A stretch of DNA of 20,129 nt. Origin: Larix sibirica (taxonomy: Eukaryota; Streptophyta; Pinopsida; Pinales; Pinaceae). The position numbers and the translations under genes were made by a program. A model generated the notes under the pieces. The model ran no database searches. It saw only the letters and a program-made list of their open reading frames with translations, and was not told the origin of the DNA. The DNA is taken from contig NWUY0300030784.1 of NCBI GenBank assembly GCA_004151065.3, positions 18,781 to 38,909 of the forward strand. Reading direction: 5' to 3'. Below are positions 8,898 to 18,412 of this stretch, one piece after another; positions within the stretch are counted from its first letter, which is position 1; every line of letters starts with the position of its first letter.

Positions 8898-9308
8898 TCA
8901 TGCAATGTTATTTTCTTTCTTATAGAGAAATGTTGGAAACTTTTTCACCAAGTTTAAAATGAATGTACCCAGTGATTCTAACGAGGTTGAACCAAGAATT
9001 AGGTCGACATATTTATCAAACATAGACGCAACATCAAATTTTGATATGAATTTATAATCATAAATTGTTAGTTGTAAGTCCTTAACTTCATATTCCTTTT
9101 TGCCCAAAGTGTTCTTTTCGAAGATTTTTGACTCTAGAATTAATAATTGATTGGTGAGATCAACACTTGTATAATATTTTTTTTCACCCGAAGAAATGGC
9201 GATGTTAATGGCCTTTTGTTGAATAATCGCTTTAAGTTTTATTAGAGCATTCACAAATTTTGAAAAAGTATGAGGGCATCTTCATTCCTTCTTATTATTA
9301 AAATCCAT
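8898..9308 (-). pseudogene. Unidentified about 136-codon ORF with one in-frame stop
   Basis: From an ATG at 9308-9306 the minus frame is open to a TGA at 8898-8900, except for a TGA at codon 9 (9282-9284). The uninterrupted part is 118 codons (from 9254), in a region where chance ORFs of this size are uncommon. It is Lys- and Ile-rich, with SVDLTNQLLILESKIF, a patch KDLQLTIYDYKFISKFDV and a hydrophobic end (GTFILNLVKKFPTFLYK). There is no signal peptide, clear membrane segment or motif that I know. It is followed within 8 bp by the start of the coiled-coil frame, so the two probably belonged to one element. Confidence 0.4.
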
Positions 9309-9485
9309 TTTGTTTTCTTTGAAAATTTTCGTCAAGGAATCTGATTACAAAACTTATATCTTCCATTTATACTTAAGACTTTGCCACTCTTTTGTAATAT
9401 ACTCCTTTTTTTTCTTAGAAAAATAAATACTTAAAATTTAATACACCACTTTGATTTTAATTTTATATTTGAACTTGTCCTAGAG

Positions 9486-9704
9486 TTATAAGCCTGTTTT
9501 CTTTAAAGTTGAATCAACCAAATATATAAAATCACCTTTAATATGAAAAGTGACTTTATAACCTTTTTCGTTTTTACCTTTTGACAACCACTTATATATA
9601 TATATTTCCAAAGATAAAATGTCGATAGCTTTATTCTTATCAAGATAAAAGTTACAACCATCACAAAGTGGACATATGGGGAGTTGGCAAACTATTTTGT
9701 ACAT
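9486..9704 (-). CDS. Unidentified 72-codon ORF with a Cys cluster
   Basis: ATG at 9704-9702 opens an unbroken frame to 9486. It starts MYKIVCQLPICPLCDGCNF, with four Cys in eleven residues (one free, then CPLC and DGC), which could be part of a metal site. It continues as a Lys-rich, beta-prone stretch (YKVTFHIKGDFIYLVDS). No family recognised. It lies between the 3' end of LINE C and the two unidentified frames downstream on the same strand. It could be the first gene of that relic, a piece of LINE 3'UTR, or chance. Confidence 0.3.
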   Translation of the reverse strand: MYKIVCQLPICPLCDGCNFYLDKNKAIDILSLEIYIYKWLSKGKNEKGYKVTFHIKGDFIYLVDSTLKKTGL

Positions 9705-9843
9705 TACAAAAATATTATGTATGGGGAGATAGCCTCAACCCTCAAAATAACAAAACACAACATTGGACAACTGTTTGCTTTGCATTTGGCATGTGATCAA
9801 ATGATCTGTAATTCTATGGACCTTTGCTGCTCATCATGATCTT

Positions 9844-12800
9844 TTATTAGGTATGGATGAAATTTACATTTTGTAAAGTGTGTTGAAGTCCCTTGATCTT
9901 TTCCAGTAGTGGTTGAAGATAGATATTAGTGCATATTGTTGTTTGATTTGCCCATGAAACTATAAGTTTTAAAGCTGAGAAGATTGACAGATTGTGGATT
10001 GAGTATGTCTGAGCCAGGTAAAGGGCAATGTAGATGCTCCTTAAATCTTCAAAATTATTTGTATTAATTCCTAGAGCTTGTTGAAATGAGTAACTTGTTT
10101 CGCCATTTATTATAATACCCCCTTATCCACTCAATCTTGGATTGCCACTAGATGCCCCATCACAAAAGCAGTAGGGTTGATTTGGGACTAGGCAAGGAGG
10201 ACCATGATTTCTTCCCTTCCTTGGTTTACTGCTGCTAGGTTCCTTCAGTGAATATTTTTCCTTGTGGAAGGTCGATAGTATCAATGGAGTCTTATTGTTG
10301 AAAATTGCCTCATTCCTAGCTTTCCCAATTTCCCACATTATGTTTAAAGGGAGGCCTTGATGATTTGGAACAATATGACTTTCTATCCAATTATCCTATG
10401 CTTCAATAAGGGTATCTCCTTTCCATTCTGGTCTCTAACATCGAGCATCTACTGCAGTCCAAACTCCCTTGGAAAAATTACAATGTACAAAAAGGTGGTT
10501 AACATTCTCAACCTGTTCTTTGCAGAGTAGACCTATACTCGACCCTACTTGCCCTCTTCTCTGAAGAATGTCCCAAGTTAGAATCCTATTATGAAAGCTC
10601 ATCCAACCAAATTAGATTTCTTTTGGTTGCGTGTTTAAATTCCATAAATGACGCCATCTTCCCTGGCCTTCTTTGCCTGGATTGTTTGCTAAAACTTGAT
10701 AACCGTTTTTTACCTGATAAGTACCTCCATCACCGTTCCTTATGCACATCAGAGAGTATGGTCTATCCCGTAGGATTATTGATGCATATGTGAGTTTTGT
10801 AGTATATCTTTCCCATGCAGTTGAGAGGACCCCATCAAGTCCTATCTTGGTTGTCATTTTCCACCCCCCTTGCCCCCCAAACAACATGTTTTGCTCCAAA
10901 TAGGAATTTGCTAGCACATATAAGGTCTTTGCATTCAAGAGTGATGCTTCTTCATATGTTAGAAGGTATGACTGCTCGAGGCCCACTATCGGATCCACAC
11001 CCAACTTAATATCTTTCCCATCTCCAGGATTCCATGCCAAATTGCTACTTATCAGATTGAAGGAATTTGTCATAGCTCAAGAGATCCTCCAGTAGAGCAA
11101 GGAACACCAAGACATGTAGAGTTGATGATCAAATGGGTTTGTATGTACTTGCTGCGCATGCATGTTTTCCAAAGTCCATCAAATTTTATGAGCCTCCAAA
11201 GACTCTTTTTTGCCATTGCCTATGAGAATAGATTGAGATCTTTTATTCCCTAGCCTCCATTATTCTTTGTTTTGCATAGGATCTCCCATATGCATAATGG
11301 TGGAGACTTTTCTTCCTTATTCCCTTGCCATATATATTGCGGACATAAATTCCTGATCGAGTTAATAATATATTTTGGGATAAATGCTAAAGCCATCTAG
11401 TAGACATGAATGGATTCTATCACATGTTTGACCAAAGTAACTCTTTTGGCCAAGGATATCCTCCTATGATACTGGCTTCGAATCCCTTTTTTTAATCTTT
11501 TCAAGAAACCAAAGCCAATCCTTAATTCTAAAATCATTGTCTTTTGGGAGAAAACAAAGATACTTGAAATAGGAATCTAATGCTTCTTCTATATAAGGGA
11601 GATGGTGATGATGCTTTGCTTGAGAGATCCAGAAACATTAAAAAACATTACAATAGACTTCCCTGGATTGACCTCCACACCAGTTGAAGAGGAAAAAAGA
11701 TGAAGAATACGTTCCAATAGCTTGGATTCCATAATAGAGGCTCTTCCAAAGATAAGGATATCGTCTACAAAGAGAATGTGAGAAATATAGAAATCTTTGA
11801 ATAGATTAACCCCATGTAGATTCCCCAAGGTTTTTTTTGTGTGTGGTATATGTTGACTCAAGGCTTCAACAATGACAAGGGTCAAAATAGGGGATAGAGG
11901 ACACCCTAGATGCAAGCCTCTGGTTGAATGGAAAAACTGAGATGTAGACCCATTGATAAGGACCCCATAGGATACTCCTTGTGTACATGCTTCGATCCAA
12001 TTAATGAAAGAAAAGGGGAATCCTACTTGAGTTAAGATTAAATGCATATACAACTAAATGGCCTTGTCAAAAGCTTTGGTAAGGTCAATCTTCAACATAA
12101 ATGCAAGAATAGAGGAGGAATTAATGGAGTGGATGGTTTCCTGACTCAATCCTATAGCATCATGTATATTCCTCTAGTCTAAAAAGCCAAATTGGTTGGG
12201 GTAAATGATGGCAGAGAGAATAGGCTTAAGACTAGAGGCTATAACCTTTGAAATAAATTTATATATGCAATTGCATAGCGCAATAGGTCTATAATGATCA
12301 GATCTTGAAGGATTATTGGATTTCAGAATGTTTTCTATAAATGTGGAGTTAAAATGAGAATGTACCAAACTTGATGGTCTTCATCCCCCAACGGCTGTTG
12401 TGACATCATCTCTAATCAAATCCCAGAAACCCAAGTAGAACTATGTGGTCCATCCATTAGGACTTGGAGATTTACCATATTAAAATGAGAGAAGGACCTT
12501 ATGAACCTTGTCCCTCGAGACTTCATCCATTAAGGTTTCAACTTGTTCTTGGTCAACCCACCCATTGAAGAAAGAAGTTGAGGCAAAAATATCCCTAATG
12601 TTCTCCTTCTTTGGATTTGTAAACAACTTAAAGTAGTGTTGAACCATTGCTAAAGAGATAGATTTGAAGTCAATACATTCCTCTCCCCATTGATTTCATA
12701 CTTTCTAAATTGTGTTTAAAGCTCTTCTTCCCCTAGCTTGTCTATGAAAAAACCTTCTATTGTTATCCCCTTATGCTAACCATAAAACCCTACTTTTCAT

Positions 12801-13853
12801 TTTCCACTTTGCCTCATGTCAAGCTATAATTTTGGCTTTTTCAATTTCCAGTTTTTCAATGTTTCTGAGCTCTACTTCCTCAAAATTATTGTTGTGGAGT
12901 GAACTTCAATGTATTCTTCCAATTGTTGTTCTAATCCAACCAATCCCTTTTCATCATTTGAGAAGGTTTCTTTGACCCAAGATTTTGTGAGCCCCTTTAT
13001 CTTAATTAAATTTGTTATAGAATTTTCATAGCCAAATCCTCTGCAGTGCTATCATACCGAGACCAATTCTTTGATACAAGATCCTTGAAAGCCTCATAGG
13101 TGAGCCAATGCGGGTTGAACTTGAACAAGAAAGGAGGCTTATCAATAGGAAGAGAAAGCTCCAAAAGAATCGAAAGATGGTCTGAGTGGGCTGCCTTTAG
13201 GATGGATGAATGGTATGCACTAAGAGAAAGAAGGAGGTTTTCCTTTAAGAGAAACCAATCAAGCCTTTTCGCAATGTGCTAAGATCCCAATCTTTTATTT
13301 GAACAAGTATGACCGATGGGAGAAGGCTCCACATCAACTAAAGAGTTTTCAGATAGAAGGCGGGAGAAATAGTCTGCTAAGGAATCCTTCCTAGCAGCAT
13401 AGTCAATGTGCTCAGATAGGTGGATGGTGAAATTTAAGTCACCCCCTAAACTGATAGTTGGCAATGCTAGTATCTGTGAAGAGAGGAACTCCTCCCATAA
13501 ATATTTCCTTTCATGAGATGGTGCATACACATTCAGAAAATCCAAGGGTCGATTTGAAGGTTTGGAGAAACAAGCAGCTAGAATGTAGTTTACAGTATTA
13601 CTTACTGATGAAAGGAGTGAGAGGGAAGAGTCCCAACTCAGGGCTAGACCACCTAAGTGACCCTCAGCATCAATAGAAATAAAGGACCTATATCCGAGAA
13701 AGACTTATTAAGAATCCTTAAGGCCAACTTGGCCGAAACCATAGTCTCCTGTATGTAAATAGCAGATGGACAATTTTTTCGTACCAGGCGCTTCAAGGAG
13801 TACTGCTTTGAGGCCATCCCTAAGCCTCTCATATTATGTGAGAAGACTTCCAT
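9844..13853 (-). pseudogene. LINE C ORF2: endonuclease, reverse transcriptase, zf-RVT and RNase H (broken)
   Basis: ATG at 13853 has an in-frame TAA two codons upstream, which supports this start. Endonuclease: MEVFSHNMRGLG, YIQETM (catalytic Glu), then in another frame NVYAPSHERKYLWEEF, GGDLNF and HSDHLSILLEL, to about 13170. Linker 13100-12400 includes GDNNRRFFHRQARG. RT: NNPSRSDHYRPIALCNCIYK (12310), KIDLTKAFDK (motif A), a TAG for Trp at 12054-12056, LINGSTSQFF, GCPLSPIL, and an intact FVDD at 11760-11771. Then NNGGWGIKDLNLFS (11240), SNLAWNPGDGKDIKLGVDP (11030) and zf-RVT, whose first Cys is Gly. RNase H: CDGASSGNP (Asp kept), NNFEDLRSI (Glu to Asp) and FSALKLI where GDS is expected (Asp to Ala). 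Confidence 0.85.
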
Positions 13854-13856
13854 TTT

Positions 13857-15594
13857 TTATCCTTTTTGGGGGTTGCTCTACTAAGGGTCCCATGTATTGT
13901 TTGCTGTCTACCAGTTACGACCTCCTTTTCTGCCTCAGAATTAGACTGCTCCATGTGTGATTTCCTCCCTCTTGTAACCATATTTCTTGATCCTGGCGTG
14001 GGAAATAAAGCGCTCGCTTGTCCGATTGCTCTTGTCTAGGATCTGGTCAGATATCACTTTGAGAATGATGGCCCAAAGTAAGATTTGTTCGTTGTGTTAC
14101 CACTGGTATCATCAGCATTTTGGTCCTGCACTGTATCCTTCGAAGTCTTCCGCACTGTTTGAGGAGAGGGAGTATTGCTATTTTCCGAGATAACCACTGG
14201 ATCTGGGATAGGGTTTGAGGGTTCCTCATCATTGATAATGAGCATTGGCTTCTTTCCTTTGGAAAGATCCGGACCCAAAGTGACTGGAGTGGTATGAGAC
14301 ATACCTCTCGAGACTCGAGAAAAGAATGTTAGCCTCTAGAACTTTTATTTTCTCAGTCAACTGTGTCGTTACCCTCTCATATTTATCGTTGAGCCGAACA
14401 TGATCAACCTGCAACTCTGAATGTTCCTCATCTATAGCCTCCCCCTCCCTTTTTCGCTTCTGAGCAGTTGTAAGAGAATTTGCTCCAAAGTCAGAAGGGC
14501 TCATAACTAAATGTGTGCTCCCAGCATCTTCTTATTTCTGATTGTATGAACAGCTGATTTTCAAATGGCCAAAGGATCTACACTAAGTGCACCCGAATGG
14601 CACATTTTTATAGTCAAGTGTTTGAACATAGTGATGCTCTCGTGCTTCAATCATTATGACATCCGGCAACCTCTGTGCAATATCCATTTCAACGCAGATA
14701 GATGCAACATACGTGCTTGTCTTCTATTCTGTCTCTGGAGCTATCTTCAAGAAAATTCCCAAAGAATCCCCTATAATCTTTAAAATATGATTATCCCATA
14801 ACTCTATAGGAATACATTGGGAGTTTGACCCATTGAGCCAACGCATGTATTCTTTCCTGGATTGGATCAAACCCAGTATGCCATCTGAATAGGGATAAAG
14901 CCGAGTTTCACCAGAACTAGGGTCCGTCCATGGCAATCTTCAGTCTGTCATTCGTGGAGTTGAAAACAAATGTAATATACCCTCTGGCTACCACATGAGT
15001 CAACGACATATAGCCCAAAACCTGCTCCCATGTTTCCTTTACCCATATCTTTTAAGTCCTCTGAAAAGCTTCGAGCGTGAAATCTTCCAATTAATTTATT
15101 TTCTTGTTTAGTATATATAACCTTGTCTTTAATGAGGAATGGATCAGCGATCACCTTCATTTCTTGCGCACGTTTCTTTATACACTTTTGTTTCCTGTAT
15201 CTCTGTCGATGCACCACAGTAGCTTTGGGACCACCCTGTGTATGGGCTCTCTCTTTGCTGCTCCATGCCTGTTGGATGGAGGGAATCAGCAATCGAGATA
15301 AGCTCAGGGTTCTGGGCGTGTTAGGGTTATCGGATTGCACCGCAGACGAGATACCATTGTAGAAAGCTAAGAAGCTGGCAATTCTGTGGTAGAAGGTTGA
15401 TTACCAGGACCCACGGTCTTTGGAGGATAGAAATGCATGGTTCTGGGAGAAACCAACGCTTCTTCCAGAAGCCCATCATTCGGGTTTGTGGAGAATGAAT
15501 GATCGACCTTAGTGCCCTCATCATTATACTGAGCTTGTGAATCCTGAGTGGAGGAATGATGCTTCTGACAGAGGGATGATGGACGATCATGCAT
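13857..15594 (-). pseudogene. LINE C ORF1: nucleic-acid-binding protein with DUF4283-like domain and zinc knuckle (broken)
   Basis: The N-terminal part (ATG at 15594-15592; the frame is open back to a GTG at 15648) is polar and low complexity. The middle (15250-14730) has KVIADPFLIKDKVIYTK, ENKLIGRFHARSFSEDLK and RLYPYSDGILGLIQ, then PIELWDNHILKIIGDSLG, the pattern of the DUF4283 domain found in plant LINE ORF1. A CCHC knuckle, C-x2-C-x4-H-x4-C, lies at 14550-14591, but its second position after the first Cys is followed by a TAG (14583-14585). The tail (14504-13880) is Ser/Asp-rich and ends basic (MVTRGRKSHMEQSNSEAEK, PKKDKK). The protein would coat LINE RNA in the RNP. Several frameshifts are present, for example around 15350 and 14945. 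Confidence 0.7.
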
Positions 15595-15851
15595 TCCTAA
15601 TCCTGGTGGTGTCTCGGTTCTGTGTTCATACGATTCTTGGAGCTCCACAGCTCGTTAATTTGTCAAAAATCTATCTTTAGTTTCTAACTTTCTTTTTTCA
15701 ATATTCTTTAAAATTAGTTTCTGATTGATTCTCTTTCCAATATTCTTTAAAACTTACTTTTACTTTTCTTTTGATAATGGGTGATGGGTGCAGTATCCAG
15801 CTGAATTCTATAAACTAGTTTACAGATTAAACTCCAAAAGATAAAGATAGA

Positions 15852-15917
15852 GAGACTGTCGATGTTGCTAAAATTAGAGAGTTAGAGGCTGTCAATGTTG
15901 TTAAAATTGGAGAGTCC
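15852..15917. repeat. 33-bp tandem duplication
   Basis: gagactgtcgatgttgctaa (15852 onwards) is followed directly by gaggctgtcaatgttgttaa (15885 onwards). The two 33-bp units match at roughly 27 of 33 positions. Confidence 0.75.
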
Positions 15918-15947
15918 GGCAACAGAGAACGCTTCTGTTTTTCCTGT

Positions 15948-15991
15948 TTGTTTTCTAAATTTATTGTCCTTGTTTTCTAGATTTATTGTCC
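15948..15991. repeat. 22-bp tandem duplication
   Basis: Units 15948-15969 and 15970-15991, ttgttttctaaatttattgt and then cc, differ at a single base (aaatt versus agatt). Confidence 0.85.
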
Positions 15992-16261
15992 GCTTACTGA
16001 CTTACTCTTGTTAGGAATAGGGTGGTTGGTTGGTGGAGTTACATGGATTTCAATTCATCCACTTGGGTTTAATTTCTTTGAGACAATCCATCCATTTGAA
16101 TTTAATTTTGTTGAAACATCTTCTGGCTTCTAGCTACTGACTACTTTCTATTTGGTGTGTGCCAAATAAATGGTCTAGAGTTCGAAAATCAAGAGACTGC
16201 AATGGCATCCTTGAATTGTCTTCCTACATGAAGCTTCCAAATCCCAGGTAAGTTTATCTCT

Positions 16262-16470
16262 TATCACTGAAGCCGAGCCTGGCCGGAGTTTATTAAAATT
16301 TTCCTACTTACAAATCTAAAACGTATCACTGAAGCCGAGCCTGGCCGGAGTTTATTAAATTTTTCCTACTTACAAATCTAAAACTTATCACTGAAGCCGA
16401 GCCTTCCGAGTTAATCAATGGAGTCGGGGCCGGAGTTTATTAAATTTTTCTCACTTACAAATCTAAAACT
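16262..16470. repeat. Three-copy tandem repeat, 62-bp unit
   Basis: Copies begin tatcactgaagccgagcc at 16262, 16324 and 16386. The first two are nearly identical 62-bp units carrying a GC-rich core (gagcctggccggag) in AT-rich surroundings. The third is 85 bp because of a 23-bp insertion within the core (tccgagttaatcaatggagt, then cgg). All end cttacaaatctaaaac. Confidence 0.9.
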
Positions 16471-16652
16471 GACATGATCTGAGTCTTGTTAAAATGAATT
16501 GTAAAAATCTAAAAAATGTTTCAGGACAAAGTTGCATATCAGTTTTTTTCAAATTTTTGTAAAACTAAAATCCTTTCTAAAATATTTTTATTTTAAAATG
16601 GATCCAAAGTCATAGAAGTAAAGTTTTCGATCAATAAAGTATATAACTTCAT

Positions 16653-16842
16653 AACTTCTAGAAATGAAAGTAACTTCTAACAAAATTTGTAAATAAGAAT
16701 ACAAATTTGTAAGGAGAAAGTTAAGTTTATATACTCATTTATAACAGTCTTCGTAACTTCTAGAAATGAAAGTAACTTCTAACCAAATTTGTAAAGAAGA
16801 ATACAAATTTGTAAGGAGAAAGTTAAGTTTACATACTCATTA
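16653..16842. repeat. Two-copy direct repeat, 88-bp unit, 102-bp period
   Basis: Copies 16653-16740 and 16755-16842 both start taacttctagaaatgaaagt and end tactcatt, with about three mismatches. They are separated by 14 bp. Each contains a short palindrome, tacaaatttgta. Confidence 0.9.
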
Positions 16843-17163
16843 TAAAAATTTATGCAAACAGGTGAGTTTATATAATAATTAACTTACTCTTACTCCAGTA
16901 GAGCCCGGCCTGATTTTCATTTAAGCACTGCACTGCTTTCTTCTCAATACTTTTTACCTTGAGAGTTGCTCCGCTTCATTTGACAGAGAAACACTGAAGA
17001 TTTTAAGTAGATATGCACTGCTGTTTGAAGTATGGATGGCATTTATGGTTTCTGTAACATGTTATGATCGCTGCCTTCTCTTTATATCCAAAGTTGCCAG
17101 TTACGCTAGTATAATATCAATTGTATGGAATAAACCACACTGCAACTCGTTCTTTTCTTTAAC

Positions 17164-17347
17164 TTTCAGGTTTCCAAATCCCAGTAGCATGATCAGCATT
17201 CCTGGCATTATAAAGTCTGAATTTTTTTAGTTTTCAGGTTTCCAAATTCCAGTAGCATGATCAGCATTCCTGTAATGTCTGAATTTTCTTTAGCTTTCAG
17301 GTTTCCAAATTCCAGTAGCATGATCAGCATTCCTGGCATTATAAAGT
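17164..17347. repeat. Three-copy tandem repeat (63-68 bp), acceptor-site-like
   Basis: Copies begin tttcaggtttccaaat at 17164, 17232 and 17295 and carry ccagtagcatgatcagcatt in each. The middle copy lacks a few bases (cctgtaatgtctg). Each start is preceded by a pyrimidine-rich tract, so the units resemble plant 3' splice sites (TTTCAG|G). Confidence 0.9.
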
Positions 17348-18027
17348 GGGAATAAAATCTTGTGATCATTCTCCATTATAGCAGGCACAACTACTCGTGG
17401 AGATCTGAGGAGGCGCAGAGCTGAGACATAGGGAACGCTGAAATGAATACCATGCATCGACCTTAGGCCGAACAAGTGGAATACATGCACGTTCAGGCTC
17501 GCCACGTTCAAGACTGCTAAAGCTAATAGCGTCTGTGTGTCTTAAATTCTGGGTTACATTAACGAGAAGACCTGCCCTTGAATGTTTCAAGGAAATAACG
17601 ATTAAGGAAGACCTGCCAACATAATTTATTTTAAAAATTTTATGATTGAAATTAGAAAGTTGATGGAAACTGCAAATATGAAAAATTATAAGCATTGATT
17701 AATACTCGGTCCATAGAATGATCTCTCCAGGGATAATAATGGCACTACAAAATAAAGTAAAATTCTTAACTTTATTAAATGATGTATTAGTGTAAAAATA
17801 TTTGTTAGTTTTCATTTTTTCAAAATAAATTATAAAATATTTATATAGTTTTTAAATATTTTAACTATTTTAAAAATAAAATTAACAAATTATATTTAAA
17901 AAACACAAAAATAGTACATTATAAAATTTAATTGCCCAAAAGGAATTATTGAAAATGATAAATTCTCTCACAATATATGATTTGCTATTACATCATAATG
18001 CCTATGTCATAATTATCTTATCTACGC
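17348..18027. other. Spacer: a GC-richer patch then AT-rich DNA, no gene recognised
   Basis: 17370-17560 has clearly more G and C than its surroundings, and its minus strand is open for 109 codons (17366-17695), but the translation looks random and matches no family I know. 17600-18027 is very AT-rich without features. The patch could be a remnant of a low-copy gene or promoter; I cannot support more. Confidence 0.35.
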
Positions 18028-18169
18028 TATGACACAAAATTTGAAAGTGATCTCAAAAGAGTGAAGGGACATCAATTTTGTGGAATATCATAACAATATG
18101 ACACCAAATTTGGAAGTCTTCTCAAAAGAGTGAGTGAAGGGACATCGATTTTGTGGAATATCATAACAA
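18028..18169. repeat. Two-copy tandem repeat, 69/73-bp unit
   Basis: Copies begin tatgacac at 18028 and 18097 and share ggaatatcataacaata at their ends. The second copy has an extra gagt after aaaagagt, making it 4 bp longer. Confidence 0.85.
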
Positions 18170-18180
18170 TATTAAATATG

Positions 18181-18260
18181 AGAAGATGTTTTGAGTGGTT
18201 GAGGATCTTGAAAAAGAGAGAGAAGATGTTTTGAGTGGTTGAGGATCTTGAAAAAGAGAG
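18181..18260. repeat. 40-bp perfect tandem duplication
   Basis: Units 18181-18220 and 18221-18260 are identical (agaagatgttttgagtggtt, then gaggatcttgaaaaagagag). Perfect identity suggests a recent event, younger than the neighbouring diverged repeats. Confidence 0.9.
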
Positions 18261-18387
18261 AGACAAACTTAATTGTAAAGAAAATGTTAAAGTATCACAA
18301 AGTACACTCAAGGATTTAATGCAGAGTGAAGAATAATAATCACAAAGTGATGCCTAATTGAGTGTGTAGGCTTGCAATCATATATAA

Positions 18388-18412
18388 TAAAATAAAATAA
18401 AATAAAATAAAA
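18388..18412. repeat. (TAAAA)5 microsatellite
   Basis: Five uninterrupted TAAAA units. They lie at the point where the copia reading frame to the right stops, so they sit on or close to the truncation breakpoint. Confidence 0.9.

Larger units (their letters stand above)
9720..15650 (-). mobile_element. LINE C: nearly full-length L1-clade LINE with RNase H
   Basis: About 5.9 kb on the minus strand keep the whole L1 order. ORF1 (about 15594-13860) has a DUF4283-like domain and zinc knuckle. ORF2 (13853-9844) has AP-type endonuclease, RT, zf-RVT and RNase H. The start of ORF2 is only a few bases after the end of ORF1. This is the only copy in the window not badly 5'-truncated. The edges are soft: ORF1 similarity ends near 15650, and the 3'UTR seems to finish near 9720 with no clear A-tail. 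No target-site duplication was found. Many stops and frameshifts make it inactive. Confidence 0.85.
15652..16261. other. Non-coding stretch with small tandem repeats
   Basis: No reading frame of note. The sequence holds a repeated aatattctttaaaa word (15700-15713 and 15739-15752), two small tandem duplications listed separately, and a good splice-donor-like site, CAG|GTAAGT, at 16245-16253. It may be a 5' flank or remnant of a host transcript, but I recognise no gene. Confidence 0.35.

Noticed and set aside
9405-9416. T-run near 9406-9413 as the A-tail of LINE C.
   Set aside because: It is about 300 bp beyond the point where LINE-like sequence ends, and the unassigned 72-codon ORF lies between; other T-runs nearby are just as long.
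17290-17695. Minus-strand ORFs of 73 and 109 codons as a host gene.
   Set aside because: Part of their sequence is translation of the acceptor-like tandem repeat, and the rest has no recognisable domain or consistent composition.
15852-18260. CRISPR-like or satellite array.
   Set aside because: The repeats are unrelated to each other, have two or three copies each, no regular unique spacers, and lie in plant DNA.
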